Source: Alphaproteobacteria bacterium
GTDB taxonomy: Bacteria > Pseudomonadota > Alphaproteobacteria > Caulobacterales > Parvularculaceae
Assembly (NCBI GenBank): GCA_030433215.1
Contig: JAUIMC010000007.1
Coordinates: forward strand, 1 to 64,000
Length of the DNA stretch: 64,000 nucleotides
Direction of reading: 5' to 3'
The notes under the pieces were generated by a model, which saw only the letters and a program-made list of their open reading frames with translations, was not told the DNA's origin and searched no databases. Of this stretch, positions 1 through 10,523 are shown in pieces. The first letter of the stretch is position 1. Every line of letters begins with the position of its first letter. The position numbers were made by a program, and so were the translations under genes.

Positions 1-2
1 AG

Positions 3-599
3 GAGCTCGAAGACGGCTTCTACGTCAATCTCGGCATCGGCATTCCAACGCTGGTCGCGAACTATATCGGCGAAGACATCGACGTGACCTTGCAGTCTGA
101 AAACGGCATGCTCGGCATGGGGCCCTTCCCGTATGAGGACGAGGTCGATCCCGACCTCATCAACGCCGGCAAGCAGACCATCACCGAACTGCGCCGCACT
201 TCTTATTTCTCAAGCGCCGACTCATTCGGCATGATCCGCGGCGGGCATATCGACCTTTCCGTTCTCGGCGCCATGGAAGTCTCGGAAAAAGGCGACCTCG
301 CCAACTGGATGATCCCCGGCAAGATGGTGAAGGGCATGGGCGGCGCGATGGATCTCGTCGCCGGCGTCAAGCGCGTCGTCGTCGTCATGGACCACGCCTC
401 GAAATCAGGCGCGCCGAAACTGCTTCATGAATGCGCGCTGCCGCTCACCGGACAGCAAGTCGTCGATATGGTCATCACCAATCTTGGCGTTTTTGAAATC
501 GAGCGCGGCAAGGGCATGAAACTCACCGAACTCGCCCCCGGCGTCACGGTCGACGACGTCAAATCCCTCACCGAAGCGGATTTCGACGTCGCGGTTTAG
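3..599 (+). CDS. 3-oxoacid (succinyl-CoA:3-ketoacid) CoA-transferase subunit B, 5' truncated by window edge
   Basis: Frame is open from base 3 ([22 protein letters not shown]...[12 protein letters not shown]...), CoA-transferase family I beta subunit motifs; stop at 599. Confidence 0.93.
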   Translation, partial: ELEDGFYVNLGIGIPTLVANYIGEDIDVTLQSENGMLGMGPFPYEDEVDPDLINAGKQTITELRRTSYFSSADSFGMIRGGHIDLSVLGAMEVSEKGDLANWMIPGKMVKGMGGAMDLVAGVKRVVVVMDHASKSGAPKLLHECALPLTGQQVVDMVITNLGVFEIERGKGMKLTELAPGVTVDDVKSLTEADFDVAV

Positions 600-615
600 C
601 CCGCAAGGCTGACGC

Positions 616-1323
616 TTAAAAAGATGCGGCGAGCGGCGTAACCGTTCCCGCATTGTCATGCGTTTCCTTGTGCACGATGCAGCGCAGAAGGTGGCCGAGC
701 GCCTTCTGATCGCCGCTCATCTTCATGCGCGCCTTCGCATCCTCGAGGCTCAGCTCCATCCGGAAGGACTGCATGATGGTCGCGACGTCGGAAATGATGG
801 TCGCGACGGCGGGCCCGTCCGCGCCGCGGCGCACAGTCATCTGCCCGTTCATGTTGTAGATGGTGTAGGGAAACTCATCGATGATGATATGCGCGACATA
901 ATTATTGTCGGGCTCCGGGCAATAGGCCGCGAAAATCTCGATCGCCAGCGCCACGGAGTCGGGCTGTAGATTATCCGTATAAATACATTCCCGCGCCGGA
1001 CAGGATTCCGGCCGCTCCATGAAATAGAGGATCGACCATTTCATCAGGGTCCGCACGGAAGGCCGCAGCGCCTCGCCCGTGTCGGTCAGCCGGTAGCGCC
1101 CGCGCGCATCGCCGGAGGACACCGCCTCGACGAGGCCGGCCTCTTCAAGCTCCTTCAACCGCTTCGACAGGAGGTTGGCGCCGATGCCCGGCAACCCCGC
1201 CTGGAGATCGCCGAAACGCTCGGGCCCCAAAAACAGCTCTCTCAAGATGAGAAGCGTCCAGCGCTCGCCCAGCAGATCCAGCGCATGAGCCAGAACGCAG
1301 TCCTGATTATATGTGCGCGCCAT
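616..1323 (-). CDS. HxlR-family winged-helix transcriptional regulator
   Basis: MARTYNQDCVLAHALDLLGERWTLLILRELFLGPERFGDLQ...ISANLLSKRLKELE-type HxlR core. Confidence 0.9.
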   Translation of the reverse strand: MARTYNQDCVLAHALDLLGERWTLLILRELFLGPERFGDLQAGLPGIGANLLSKRLKELEEAGLVEAVSSGDARGRYRLTDTGEALRPSVRTLMKWSILYFMERPESCPARECIYTDNLQPDSVALAIEIFAAYCPEPDNNYVAHIIIDEFPYTIYNMNGQMTVRRGADGPAVATIISDVATIMQSFRMELSLEDAKARMKMSGDQKALGHLLRCIVHKETHDNAGTVTPLAASF

Positions 1324-1529
1324 CCGGCGTCCTCCCGGCCCCTGATTCTGGGGCAGTTTTTCTAAACCTTATTACAACAACTACTAAGCTGTCATATATC
1401 TCACAAAATCGTGCGCTATGCGATAAATATACTTGCAACTTCTTTTTCATATAGTAAACTCACCCGTGTTTTCAATCGGCGATTATAAATAACTTGCGCT
1501 AGGCCGGGCGCGCAAAAAGGAGAAACCCT

Positions 1530-1814
1530 ATGCGTAACAAAATGATAGCCGGCATCGTCCTGAGCGCCGCCGCCCTTGCCGCCGCCCCCGCCGGGGCCGC
1601 CAACTGGACCAAAAATGTCGGAATCTGCGCCGCCGCCGCGGAATCCGAAGGCGTCGTCACCGCCGGGGCCTATCGCGCGAAATTCGTCACCGGCTCCGGC
1701 GCAGCCACCAAAACCGTCGCCATCGAGCTGATCCCCGACAGCGGCGATGCGATCACCGCCGAATGCAAGATCCGCCGCGGCGAAGTCACCGAATTCACGG
1801 TTAAAGAAGCCTGA
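1530..1814 (+). CDS. Small secreted hypothetical protein
   Basis: Signal peptide MRNKMIAGIVLSAAALAAAPAGAA; RBS-like aaggagaaa upstream; terminator downstream. Confidence 0.7.
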   Translation: MRNKMIAGIVLSAAALAAAPAGAANWTKNVGICAAAAESEGVVTAGAYRAKFVTGSGAATKTVAIELIPDSGDAITAECKIRRGEVTEFTVKEA

Positions 1815-1815
1815 G

Positions 1816-1848
1816 AGCGCCGCCCGCACTCGCAACGGCGCTTTTTTT
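1816..1848 (+). terminator. Rho-independent terminator
   Basis: agcgcc...ggcgct stem followed by T7, directly after stop of 1530..1814. Confidence 0.6.
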
Positions 1849-1932
1849 GACCGTGAACCCCAGCGGCGGGAGGCGTTCCCTGTTTCCATAGTCCCTCGCC
1901 GCGCATAACGACCCCTAAGTGAACCCTGAAAC

Positions 1933-1960
1933 TGGCGCCCGTCCCGCGGGCGCCATTTTT
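1933..1960 (+). terminator. Intrinsic terminator or attenuator-like hairpin upstream of DAHP synthase
   Basis: tggcgcccg tcccg cgggcgcca ttttt: 9-bp stem and T5. Confidence 0.7.
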
Positions 1961-2050
1961 ATTGGCCATGGGTTCGCCCGGGCGGCGGGTTGCGTGTTGC
2001 GGGGCCGGACCCTGCGGGCTAAAGGGTGGCGCGTACGGAGTTTTTTGCTG

Positions 2051-3412
2051 ATGACTGAGTGGACGCCTCAAAGCTGGCGCGACAAGACCGCGCTTCACAT
2101 CCCGTCGGATTACCCCGATCCGGACGCCCTTACGGCCGTGGAAACCGAGCTTGGGAATTACCCGCCGCTGGTGTTCGCCGGCGAGGCGCGGACCCTGCGC
2201 GACTCCCTGGCGAAAGTCTCGCGCGGCGAGGCGTTCCTGCTCCAGGGCGGCGATTGCGCGGAAAGCTTCAAGGAATTCCACCCGAACAATATCCGCGACA
2301 CCTTCCGGGTGTTGTTGCAGATGGCGGTGATCCTCACCTTCGGCGCCTCCATGCCGGTCATCAAGGTCGGGCGCATTGCGGGCCAGTTCGCAAAACCGCG
2401 CTCCTCGCCCACCGAAACCATCGACGGCGAGACCCTGCCGAGCTATCGCGGCGACAACATCAATTCCATGGAGTTCACGCCGGAAGGCCGCGCGCCGGAC
2501 CCGCAGCGGCTGCTGCGCGCCTACGGCCAGGCGGCGGCGACGCTCAACCTGTTGCGCGCTTTCGCCTATGGCGGCTACGCCGACTTGCGCAACGTCCAGA
2601 AATGGAATCTCGAATTCGTCACTGGCAACCCGCAGGAAGACCGCTACCGCGCCATCGCCGACAAGATTTCCGAAGCCATGGACTTCATGGAGGCGTGCGG
2701 CATCAACGGCTCGACCGTGCGCTCCATTCACGAAACCGATTTCTTCACCAGCCATGAAGCGCTGCTGCTCGGGTTTGAAAGCGCCATGACGCGCGTCGAT
2801 TCAACCACCGGCAAATGGTACGACACCTCCGCCCATATGGTCTGGATCGGCGATCGCACGCGCCAGCCCGACGGCGCCCATGTGGAGTTCTGCCGCGGGA
2901 TCGAAAACCCGATCGGCATGAAATGCGGCCCCAGCCTCGAGCCCGACGAGCTTTTGAAGCTGCTCGACATCCTCAACCCGAAAAACGAGGCGGGCCGCAT
3001 CGTCCTGATCGCCCGTTTCGGCGCGAACAAGGTCGAGGAAGGCCTGCCCCGGCTGCTTCAGGCGGTCCAACGCGAGGGCCGCAATGTCGTCTGGTCCAGC
3101 GATCCCATGCATGGGAACATCATGAAAACCGATAACGGCTTCAAAACCCGCCGCGTCGACGCCATCCTTTCCGAGGTCGGCTCCTTTTTCGACGTCTGCC
3201 GGGCCGAAGGCGCCATTCCGGGGGGCGTGCATTTCGAAATGACCGGTCAGAACGTTACGGAATGCCTGGGCGGATCCCGGGAAATTTCCGAAGCGGACCT
3301 TCACTCACGCTACCACACCCATTGCGACCCCCGGCTGAACGCCAGCCAGGCTCTGGATCTGGCCTTTATTCTGGCGGACCGCTTCAAGGAAATGCGCACT
3401 GGCGGGGCCTGA
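2051..3412 (+). CDS. Class II 3-deoxy-7-phosphoheptulonate synthase (DAHP synthase)
   Basis: [23 protein letters not shown]...[11 protein letters not shown]...KCGPSL...[10 protein letters not shown]...[18 protein letters not shown]. Confidence 0.95.
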   Translation: MTEWTPQSWRDKTALHIPSDYPDPDALTAVETELGNYPPLVFAGEARTLRDSLAKVSRGEAFLLQGGDCAESFKEFHPNNIRDTFRVLLQMAVILTFGASMPVIKVGRIAGQFAKPRSSPTETIDGETLPSYRGDNINSMEFTPEGRAPDPQRLLRAYGQAAATLNLLRAFAYGGYADLRNVQKWNLEFVTGNPQEDRYRAIADKISEAMDFMEACGINGSTVRSIHETDFFTSHEALLLGFESAMTRVDSTTGKWYDTSAHMVWIGDRTRQPDGAHVEFCRGIENPIGMKCGPSLEPDELLKLLDILNPKNEAGRIVLIARFGANKVEEGLPRLLQAVQREGRNVVWSSDPMHGNIMKTDNGFKTRRVDAILSEVGSFFDVCRAEGAIPGGVHFEMTGQNVTECLGGSREISEADLHSRYHTHCDPRLNASQALDLAFILADRFKEMRTGGA

Positions 3413-3604
3413 GCGGGCTCTGTCCTATTTTTTAATGAAATCTAAATTTCTGCTTGGAGAAACAGGTGGAAATATAGTGTGATTGACCTAATGCTTCAGG
3501 AGAGGTTTTTCTTCAGGAGACGCAAGCTAGGATAATCGCAGGGGGGCGGCTATCTCAGGGGGCCGTTCCTGCCGGTGTGGGGCGCAACTGGCGGAGTGTA
3601 AATT

Positions 3605-4552
3605 GTGACCAAGCCCATACGAGTCGGCGTCGCGGGCGCCGGTGTTTTCGGCGGCCACCACAGCGCAAAAATCGCATCTCACCCGGATGCGGCGTTTGCC
3701 GGCGTTTATGATATCGACCCGGCGCGCGCCGAGGCCTTGGCGGCGCGTTTCGACGTTTCCCCTTTCACGGATTACAGCGCGCTGGTCGAAGCCGTGGACG
3801 CGGTCATCATCGCCGCGCCGGCAAGCGCCCATTACGAGCTCGCCCAGGAGGCGCTCGCCGCCGGGCGTCATGTCTTCGTCGAAAAGCCGATCGCCCTCGA
3901 CACCGCGGACGCCGAGATGCTGATCATGCTGGCGCGGGCCAATGGCGCGGTCTTGCAGATCGGCCATCAGGAACGCTACGTGGCCGAAGCCGCCGGCCTT
4001 CTGGCCATCGGCAAATCGCCGGCCCGGATCAGCTGCGTGCGCCGCACCACGGCGTCCGGCCGCTGCGAGGATGTTTCCGTCGTGCTCGATCTCATGGTCC
4101 ACGATCTCGACCTGATCCGTAAACTGACGAATGCGGATATTGAAAGCCTCACGGCCACGGGCGACGCCCATGACGCGAAAGCCGAACTGGCGCTGAGCAA
4201 CGGCGCCCTCGCCACCCTCGAGGCCAGCCGCCGCGCCGACGCCCCCGAACGGCGCATGATGCTTGTTTATGATGACGGCGTGATCGAATTCGATTTCGTC
4301 AACCGCACCACGGTCAACACGACTGCCGCTCCCCTCCAGGCCGATTTTGACGCGGACGACCCGCCGGCGGCCTTTTGCGACCCGCTGGGCGTCGGGGCGA
4401 ACGCCTTTATCGACGCCGCTTCGAACCTGCGCGAACCGCTCGTCACCGGCGAAGACGGCCGCGACGCCCTCGACTGGGCGCGGCGCATTGAGGACGAAGC
4501 GGGCATCGGACTTGCGGAAACATTCGAAGCAACGGAAAGATTGCGGGCATGA
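3605..4552 (+). CDS. Gfo/Idh/MocA-family oxidoreductase
   Basis: N-terminal Rossmann VGVAGAGVFGGHHSAKIASHPDA; EKPIALD motif; start GTG/ATG near 3605. Confidence 0.9.
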   Translation: MTKPIRVGVAGAGVFGGHHSAKIASHPDAAFAGVYDIDPARAEALAARFDVSPFTDYSALVEAVDAVIIAAPASAHYELAQEALAAGRHVFVEKPIALDTADAEMLIMLARANGAVLQIGHQERYVAEAAGLLAIGKSPARISCVRRTTASGRCEDVSVVLDLMVHDLDLIRKLTNADIESLTATGDAHDAKAELALSNGALATLEASRRADAPERRMMLVYDDGVIEFDFVNRTTVNTTAAPLQADFDADDPPAAFCDPLGVGANAFIDAASNLREPLVTGEDGRDALDWARRIEDEAGIGLAETFEATERLRA

Positions 4553-5721
4553 ACAGCGTTGTTAATCTTTCAATCGCCGGCAAAAGCCGCGTCGGCGAGA
4601 TTTCCTTCATCGACCTGAAAGCCCAGCAGCAGCGCATCCGTCCCGCCATCGAAAAGCGCCTCAACAATGTTCTCGATCATGGCCGCTATATCGCCGGCCC
4701 GGAAATCGAAGAACTTGAAGAGCTGCTCGCCGAGCGCACCGGCGCCTCGACGGTCATCGCCTGCGCCAGCGGCACCGCCGCGCTGATCATTCCGCTCCTC
4801 GCCCGCGGCGTCGGCCCGGGCGATGCGGTCTTCGCGCCGGCCTTCACCTACAACGCGACCGCGAACGCCATTCTTCTCGCCGGCGCGACGCCGGTCTTCG
4901 TGGATATCGACCCCAATACCTTCAATATCGATCCGGCCGATCTCGAACGGCGCATCGCGGCCGTGCGCGCCGAAGGCAAGCTGAAGCCGCGCGCGGTGAT
5001 CCCCGTCGACCTGTTCGGCTCGCCGGCGGATTATCGCACCCTCTCCGCGATCGCCGCGCGCGAGGAGCTGTTCCTTTTCGCCGACGGCGCGCAGAGCTTC
5101 GGCGGCGAGCTTGACGGGCAGGAAGTGGGCGCGCTCGCCCCGGCCACCGCCACGAGCTTCTTTCCGGGCAAGGCGCTCGGCGCCTATGGCGACGCCGGCG
5201 CGATCTTCAGCCGCAATGTGCTCGACAAGGAACGCTGGGCCTCGATCCGCTGGCATGGCACCGACGAAACCCGGAAGGAATCCGTGCGTGTCGGCTTTAA
5301 CGGCCGCATGGACAGCTTTCAGGCGGCGGTGCTGCTCGAAAAGCTTTCGATCTTCGACGATGAGCGTGCGGCGCGCCGGCGCATCGCCGCCGAGTATGAC
5401 GCGCGCCTTTCCGACATCGCCAAACCGCAGACGCATATCGCCGGCGCCCAGTCAGGATGCGCCTATTATTCCCTCTGCGTCGATCAACGCGATCAGATGG
5501 TTGCGAAGCTGAAGAAAGCCGGCGTGCCGACGGCGATCTATTATACGACGCCGCTGCATCTGATGCCCGCCTTTGCGGATTATGCGCCGGTAAGCGGATT
5601 GCCGGTGACGGAACGGGTGGCTTCGGAAATCTTTTCGCTTCCCATGCATCCCTATCTGACGCCTGATCAGGTGGACTTCATCTGCGAAACGGTGATCGAA
5701 GCGGCGGCGCCCGCCGCCTAA
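4549..5721 (+). CDS. DegT/DnrJ/EryC1/StrS family aminotransferase
   Basis: FIDLKAQQQRIRPAIEKRLNNVLDHGRYIAGPEIEELEE...DGAQSFGG...SFFPGKALGAYGDAGAIFS; 4-bp overlap with upstream gene. Confidence 0.95.
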   Translation: MNSVVNLSIAGKSRVGEISFIDLKAQQQRIRPAIEKRLNNVLDHGRYIAGPEIEELEELLAERTGASTVIACASGTAALIIPLLARGVGPGDAVFAPAFTYNATANAILLAGATPVFVDIDPNTFNIDPADLERRIAAVRAEGKLKPRAVIPVDLFGSPADYRTLSAIAAREELFLFADGAQSFGGELDGQEVGALAPATATSFFPGKALGAYGDAGAIFSRNVLDKERWASIRWHGTDETRKESVRVGFNGRMDSFQAAVLLEKLSIFDDERAARRRIAAEYDARLSDIAKPQTHIAGAQSGCAYYSLCVDQRDQMVAKLKKAGVPTAIYYTTPLHLMPAFADYAPVSGLPVTERVASEIFSLPMHPYLTPDQVDFICETVIEAAAPAA

Positions 5722-5786
5722 GCCGCCGCAGGCAAGCCCTCCTCAACCGCCGGTTTCGTCCTCCCGCGCTTAAAGCCTCCGTGGGC

Positions 5787-7541
5787 TTAATGCGCCTCTT
5801 CCTTTTCGTTGTTCTTGTAACGCTGATGCAGAAGGTGCTGGCCGGCGTCGGGCCCCGCATCGATCTGCGCGAGAAGGCGCTCGCGGTCGAGCTTGCGGAA
5901 CTGCTGGATATAATCCTCGATAATGCCGTTCTCATAGCCCATGCGCGACAGCGCTTCGCGCGCCAGCATGATGCTCGATTCCAGGGTTTCGCGCACGATC
6001 ACGTCAGGCCCCAGCTTGCGCAGTTCGATCTCGTGCAGCCGGTCGTGGGCGCAGGCGATGATGATCGTATTGGGAAGCTTTTCGCGCAGCACCGTCACCG
6101 CGCGGTTCACGGACGGCGGATCGTCCATGCACAACACGATGGTGCGCGCATCGGCGGCGCCGGCGTTCATCAGCATGTCGAGCCGCGCGCCGTCGCCATA
6201 ATAGACCTTGAAACCGAGCCGTTCGGCGTTGCGGATGTGACCGGGATTGCGGTCGATGGCGACGATTTCGACGCCTGAATTCATCAGCACCTGCGAGACG
6301 ATCTGGCCCATGCGCCCGAAGCCGACGATCAGCGCATGATCGCGCCCGCCTTCAGGCTCGTCGAGCCCGTCGGCGCTTTCGCCGGGATCGCGCGCCAGCC
6401 GCGCCGCCATGATCGCCATGGGCGGCGTCATCATCATGGACAGGGTGACGATAGCCGACATGACGCTTGCCTGGCCGTTGGTGAACAGCGCCGCGCTGAC
6501 GCCGAGGGTGAAGACGACGAAGGAAAACTCCCCGCCCTGCGACAGCGTCGCCGCGGATTTCAGCGCCCGTGCATGCGGCGCCCGCATCAGCCGCGCCAGC
6601 GCATACAAAATGCCGGATTTCACCGCCACAAGGCCGACCGCGCCGCCGATAACCACCGGCCAGTACTGGACGATCATGGTGAGGTCGAGACGCATGCCGA
6701 TGGAAATGAAAAAAAGCCCCAAGAGCAGCCCGCGAAACGGTTCGATGTCGGTTTCGATCTGGTGCTTGAAAGAAGATTCCGCCAGCAGCACGCCGGCGAT
6801 GAAGGCGCCGAGCGCCATGGACAGGCCGACCCAGCCGACCGCGAGGGACACCAGCGCCACCACAAAAAGGGCGGTCGCGGCAAAAGCCTCGCGCGAGCCG
6901 GATGAAGCGACCATGAGAAACAGCCGGTCGAGGCCGAACTTGCCGATGACGATGATCGCGCCCACCACCGCCGCCGCCCGGGCGAGCGCCGGCCAGTCGA
7001 TCCCGTCGCCGCCGGCCCCGGCGATGACCGGCACAGCGGCCAAGAGCGGAATGACGGCGAGATCCTGAAACAGCAGCACCGAAAAGGACTGGCGGCCGTG
7101 ATTGGTGGAAAGCTCGCCCCGGTCTTTCATCCATTGCAGGGCGAAGGCGGTCGAGGAGAAGGCCAGGGAAAAACCCGCAATGGCCGCGGCGGGCGCGGGC
7201 ATCACGCCGGCCATCACGAACATGAAGGCGATGGCGCCGCCGGTGACGGCCATCTGCGCAAGGCCCAGCCCGAAAATCTGCTTGCGCATGGACCACAGGC
7301 GCGACAGCGATAATTCAAGGCCGATGACGAAGAGGAACAGCACAACGCCAAGTTCGGCGATGTGAAAAACCCCTTCGGGCTGATGCAGGAGATTGAGACC
7401 GGAAGGCCCGACGGCGACGCCGGCGGCGAGATAACCAAGGATGGAGCCGAGTTTTAGACGATTGAAAACCGGGACCGCGATGGCCGCAGCGCCAAGATAG
7501 GTTGCAGCCTGAATGAGGAAGTCGCTTTCCGTCGCCGCCAT
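5787..7541 (-). CDS. CPA2-family monovalent cation:proton antiporter (KefB/KefC-like) with TrkA-N domain
   Basis: Multi-TM Na_H exchanger (LGSILGYLAAGVAVGPSGL) and C-terminal NAD-binding HALIVGFGRMGQIVSQVLMNSG. Confidence 0.92.
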   Translation of the reverse strand: MAATESDFLIQAATYLGAAAIAVPVFNRLKLGSILGYLAAGVAVGPSGLNLLHQPEGVFHIAELGVVLFLFVIGLELSLSRLWSMRKQIFGLGLAQMAVTGGAIAFMFVMAGVMPAPAAAIAGFSLAFSSTAFALQWMKDRGELSTNHGRQSFSVLLFQDLAVIPLLAAVPVIAGAGGDGIDWPALARAAAVVGAIIVIGKFGLDRLFLMVASSGSREAFAATALFVVALVSLAVGWVGLSMALGAFIAGVLLAESSFKHQIETDIEPFRGLLLGLFFISIGMRLDLTMIVQYWPVVIGGAVGLVAVKSGILYALARLMRAPHARALKSAATLSQGGEFSFVVFTLGVSAALFTNGQASVMSAIVTLSMMMTPPMAIMAARLARDPGESADGLDEPEGGRDHALIVGFGRMGQIVSQVLMNSGVEIVAIDRNPGHIRNAERLGFKVYYGDGARLDMLMNAGAADARTIVLCMDDPPSVNRAVTVLREKLPNTIIIACAHDRLHEIELRKLGPDVIVRETLESSIMLAREALSRMGYENGIIEDYIQQFRKLDRERLLAQIDAGPDAGQHLLHQRYKNNEKEEAH

Positions 7542-7563
7542 AGACCCGTCTCGTATCCTTTCG

Positions 7564-8511
7564 TCAGTGAAGGCCTTTCAGCTCGTCGAGACCGAGCGCG
7601 AGATTCACATTCTGGATGGCCTGCACCGCCGCGCCCTTGAGGAGATTGTCCTCCGCCGCGACGATGACCGCATGTCCCCCATCCGCGCTGACGGCGAAAC
7701 CGCCGATAATCACGCCTTTGCAGCCTGTTCCATCTTTAAGTTCCGGCGCGGCGTTGCGCAAGGCGATAAGCGGCTCGCCCGCATATTTTTCCTCGAAAAG
7801 CGCCATTAATTCGCCGTCAGAAATTTTCTCCGCAAGCGGAACATGTGCGGTGACGATGATGCCGCGGAAGGCGGGATGCACATGCGGCGTGAACCGCACC
7901 TTGGTTCCGAGGTGGCGCGTCGCCTCGCGCTCATGATTATGGCCCGTCAGGGAATAAGCCATGAGATTGTCTTTCAGGCGCTCCGGATCGTTTTTCGGCG
8001 ACGGCTTGGTGCCTGCGCCGGAATAGCCGGAAACGCCGAACACCGACGGAACGCCGCCCAGTTTCGGCAAAAGCGGCGCGATGGCGAGCTGAAGGGCCGT
8101 GGCGTAGCAGCCGGGATTGGCGATGCGGGTCTTGCCGGCGATGGCCTTGCGGTTGAGCTCGGGCAGACCATAAACCCACGCGTCGTCGAAACGGTAATCC
8201 GCGGACAGATCGACAATGATCCGGCCCGGCGCGTGGGCTTCGATCTCGGCGACATACTCGCCCGCGGCGCCGTCAGGCGCGGCGAGGATGACCACATCGG
8301 CCCGGCGCTTGGCGACCTCCCCGGGCGACAGCGCTTCGAAGACGCATTCGTCCTTGTCCTCGGGCGCGATGTCCGAGACCGGCCGGCCGGCGAATTCCCG
8401 GCTCACCGCATAAGCGAGCATCAGCTCGGGATGGCCGGCGATAAGCCGGATCAGCTCGCGGCCCGTATGGCCCCTTGCGCCCACAAGACCGACAAGAAAG
8501 GGCGTCGTCAT
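7564..8511 (-). CDS. argC: N-acetyl-gamma-glutamyl-phosphate reductase
   Basis: VGARGHTGRELIRLIAGHPE...ANPGCYATALQLAIAPLL; overlaps NAGS/K stop-start. Confidence 0.95.
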   Translation of the reverse strand: MTTPFLVGLVGARGHTGRELIRLIAGHPELMLAYAVSREFAGRPVSDIAPEDKDECVFEALSPGEVAKRRADVVILAAPDGAAGEYVAEIEAHAPGRIIVDLSADYRFDDAWVYGLPELNRKAIAGKTRIANPGCYATALQLAIAPLLPKLGGVPSVFGVSGYSGAGTKPSPKNDPERLKDNLMAYSLTGHNHEREATRHLGTKVRFTPHVHPAFRGIIVTAHVPLAEKISDGELMALFEEKYAGEPLIALRNAAPELKDGTGCKGVIIGGFAVSADGGHAVIVAAEDNLLKGAAVQAIQNVNLALGLDELKGLH

Positions 8512-9836
8512 GATGCGTCATCCCCGATGAAGGAGGCCTCTAGGCCGGCGACCCGCTCGACGATCCGCGCGATCCGGGCCCAGTCGGTTTCGCCTTTCCA
8601 GAACACGGTCCACGGCCCCGCCTTCACCGAGCCGTCGGCGTTGTCGTGGTAAAAGGCGTTGAAGCCGTTATTGGTGCGCGAGCGCCAGAAGAAGGCCGGG
8701 TTCTCCCGCACGAAGCTGCGCCAGACCGTGCGCGACAGGCCCTCGCCCCGCGCATCGTCCACCACCGCGAATTTGTCGAGATAGATGAAATCGTCGAGCC
8801 TGCTGAGGATCGCCCCGGCGCGGTAGCTCGCGGACATGTGGACCTGATGCACGTCGAGCCCGTTCCACCAGGAATCCTTCAGCTTGCGCCCGAAGGCGTT
8901 CTCGACCAGCGCCTCGGTGCGTTCGCGGTCGAGCTCGGCCTTGTCGGTCAGCGTCTTGATGGTCTCGCCCATGCGCACAAGCGTGCCCGAGCCGCCATGG
9001 GTGAAGAGCTCGCGGATCAGCCCCTGCGGCGTCGTGATCGAAACGGAGGTCGACAAGGGCGAGGTTTCAAGCAGGCGCTTGATCTCGTTCAGCTTGAGGC
9101 GCATCCCGCCTTCGACCCAGCTTGCATTCATCAGCTTGTCGAAATCCGACGCAAGGTTGATCGAGTGCATGACGTCCCCATGCTTGTCGAGGAGCCCGCC
9201 GACGCTGGTGAGAAACACGATCTTCATGGGCTGGAGCGCGGCGACGAGCGCGCGGGTGGCGCTGTCGCCGTTGACATTGACGAACTGCCCGCCCGGCGCG
9301 ATGCCGAGACAGGTGAGGATCGGCACGGCGCCCGAGCGCACGACGGAATTGATCAGTCCCTGCCGGATGGTCGAGGGCTCGCCGACGAAACCGAACTTCT
9401 CCTTGTCGAGATATTCAGCCTCGATCACCCCGGCGATGAGGCCCTCGGCTTCGACGCCCTGACGGCGCACGGCTTCGACGAGCTTGATGTTCTCGCCGAT
9501 GAAGACGTCCCGGGCGACGTCGAGCGTGTCGGCGTCGGTGACCCTGAGGCCGTCGACTTTCTTCGATTCAACGCCCCGGGCCTGCAGCGCCGCGTCGAGC
9601 TGCGGGCCGCCGCCATGGAGAACGATGGGGGTCAGCCCCACCGTATGCAGGAAAGCGAGCGCCGAGGCGGTTTCCTCGAGCTGTTCGGAGAGGATCGCGC
9701 CGCCGATCTTGATGACCGCGAATCGCGACTGGTCGACCTCGGAGAAGCGCTGAAGATAGGCGCGGATCTCCTTGCCGTCGCTCATATTCGAGAGCAGCTG
9801 GACGATGGTCTGGCGCGTAAAGGCGGTCTGGGTCAT
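8508..9836 (-). CDS. Bifunctional N-acetylglutamate synthase/kinase (Maricaulis/Xanthomonas-type NAGS-K)
   Basis: Kinase domain (VIKIGGAILSEQLEE...IVLHGGGPQLDAAL...VNVNGDSATRALVAAL) fused to a C-terminal GNAT-type NAT domain (YRAGAILSRLDDFIYLDKFAVVDDARGEGLSRTVWRSF). Confidence 0.93.
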   Translation of the reverse strand: MTQTAFTRQTIVQLLSNMSDGKEIRAYLQRFSEVDQSRFAVIKIGGAILSEQLEETASALAFLHTVGLTPIVLHGGGPQLDAALQARGVESKKVDGLRVTDADTLDVARDVFIGENIKLVEAVRRQGVEAEGLIAGVIEAEYLDKEKFGFVGEPSTIRQGLINSVVRSGAVPILTCLGIAPGGQFVNVNGDSATRALVAALQPMKIVFLTSVGGLLDKHGDVMHSINLASDFDKLMNASWVEGGMRLKLNEIKRLLETSPLSTSVSITTPQGLIRELFTHGGSGTLVRMGETIKTLTDKAELDRERTEALVENAFGRKLKDSWWNGLDVHQVHMSASYRAGAILSRLDDFIYLDKFAVVDDARGEGLSRTVWRSFVRENPAFFWRSRTNNGFNAFYHDNADGSVKAGPWTVFWKGETDWARIARIVERVAGLEASFIGDDAS

Positions 9837-9964
9837 GGGGCTCGGCGCAGTTCCGGGAAAACAAGTGGTTACGGGGCTTTGATGCGCATTCCGCCTGGTC
9901 TTGTAAAGGGGAGGAAGGGCCCGTGGGCCCCACTGTCCGCCGATCCGCCCCCACTAAGAGAGGT

Positions 9965-10450
9965 TCAGAGCGGTTTCGACAGAACCCGCCCATAGGGGAG
10001 AAAGCCTGACTTCCCGTAAAACCCCCGGGCGCGGGCATTCCCCTCGAGCACATTGAGGCGCATCTCGGAGAGCCCCAGAGCCCGGAAGCGGGCCTCGCTC
10101 CCGGCGAGGAGCGCGGCGGCGAGCCCTCCCCCGCGCGCCTGCGGCGCGACGAAAATATCCGTCAGCAACCCGTAACGGCGATGATCGGGCAAGACATAGG
10201 CGCCGTCTTCCGTCTCCACGAGGCCTATGGCGAAACCGAGCGCTTCGCTGTCCCGCCGCCCGATCAGCGCGAAACCGCCCTGCTCTTTCACGCAAGCCAT
10301 CAGATAGCGAACATGCTCGAGCGCCGCGGCGTCGCTGAGGTCATGGTAAGGAACGAGTTCGTTCTCGGCTTCATTGAGCCCGCGCATCATCGCCGCGAGT
10401 GCGGGTTCGTCGTCCGGGGATGCGTCGGCGATGGTGTGGTTTTTCATCAT
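9965..10450 (-). CDS. GNAT-family N-acetyltransferase
   Basis: DIFVAPQARGGGLAAALLAGSEARFRALGLSEMRLNVLEGNARARGFYGKSGF; internal MMKNH start preferred over ORF-track start. Confidence 0.88.
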   Translation of the reverse strand: MMKNHTIADASPDDEPALAAMMRGLNEAENELVPYHDLSDAAALEHVRYLMACVKEQGGFALIGRRDSEALGFAIGLVETEDGAYVLPDHRRYGLLTDIFVAPQARGGGLAAALLAGSEARFRALGLSEMRLNVLEGNARARGFYGKSGFLPYGRVLSKPL

Positions 10451-10523
10451 GCTTCCCGACTTCAGATTTTGCGCCCCATCTTCCCGCAAGGCGTCTGAGG
10501 GACCTTCCCGAGCCGCCCGCCGC

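Noticed and set aside
3491-3522. Short direct repeat cttcaggaga in the leader of the Gfo/Idh gene
   Set aside because: Only two 10-bp copies; too little to support a regulatory element
8646-9995. 449-aa plus-strand ORF antisense to NAGS/K, and similar long antisense ORFs (13169..14521, 21176..22465, 25678..26682)
   Set aside because: All mirror clearly identified genes; high-GC codon bias creates long open reverse frames
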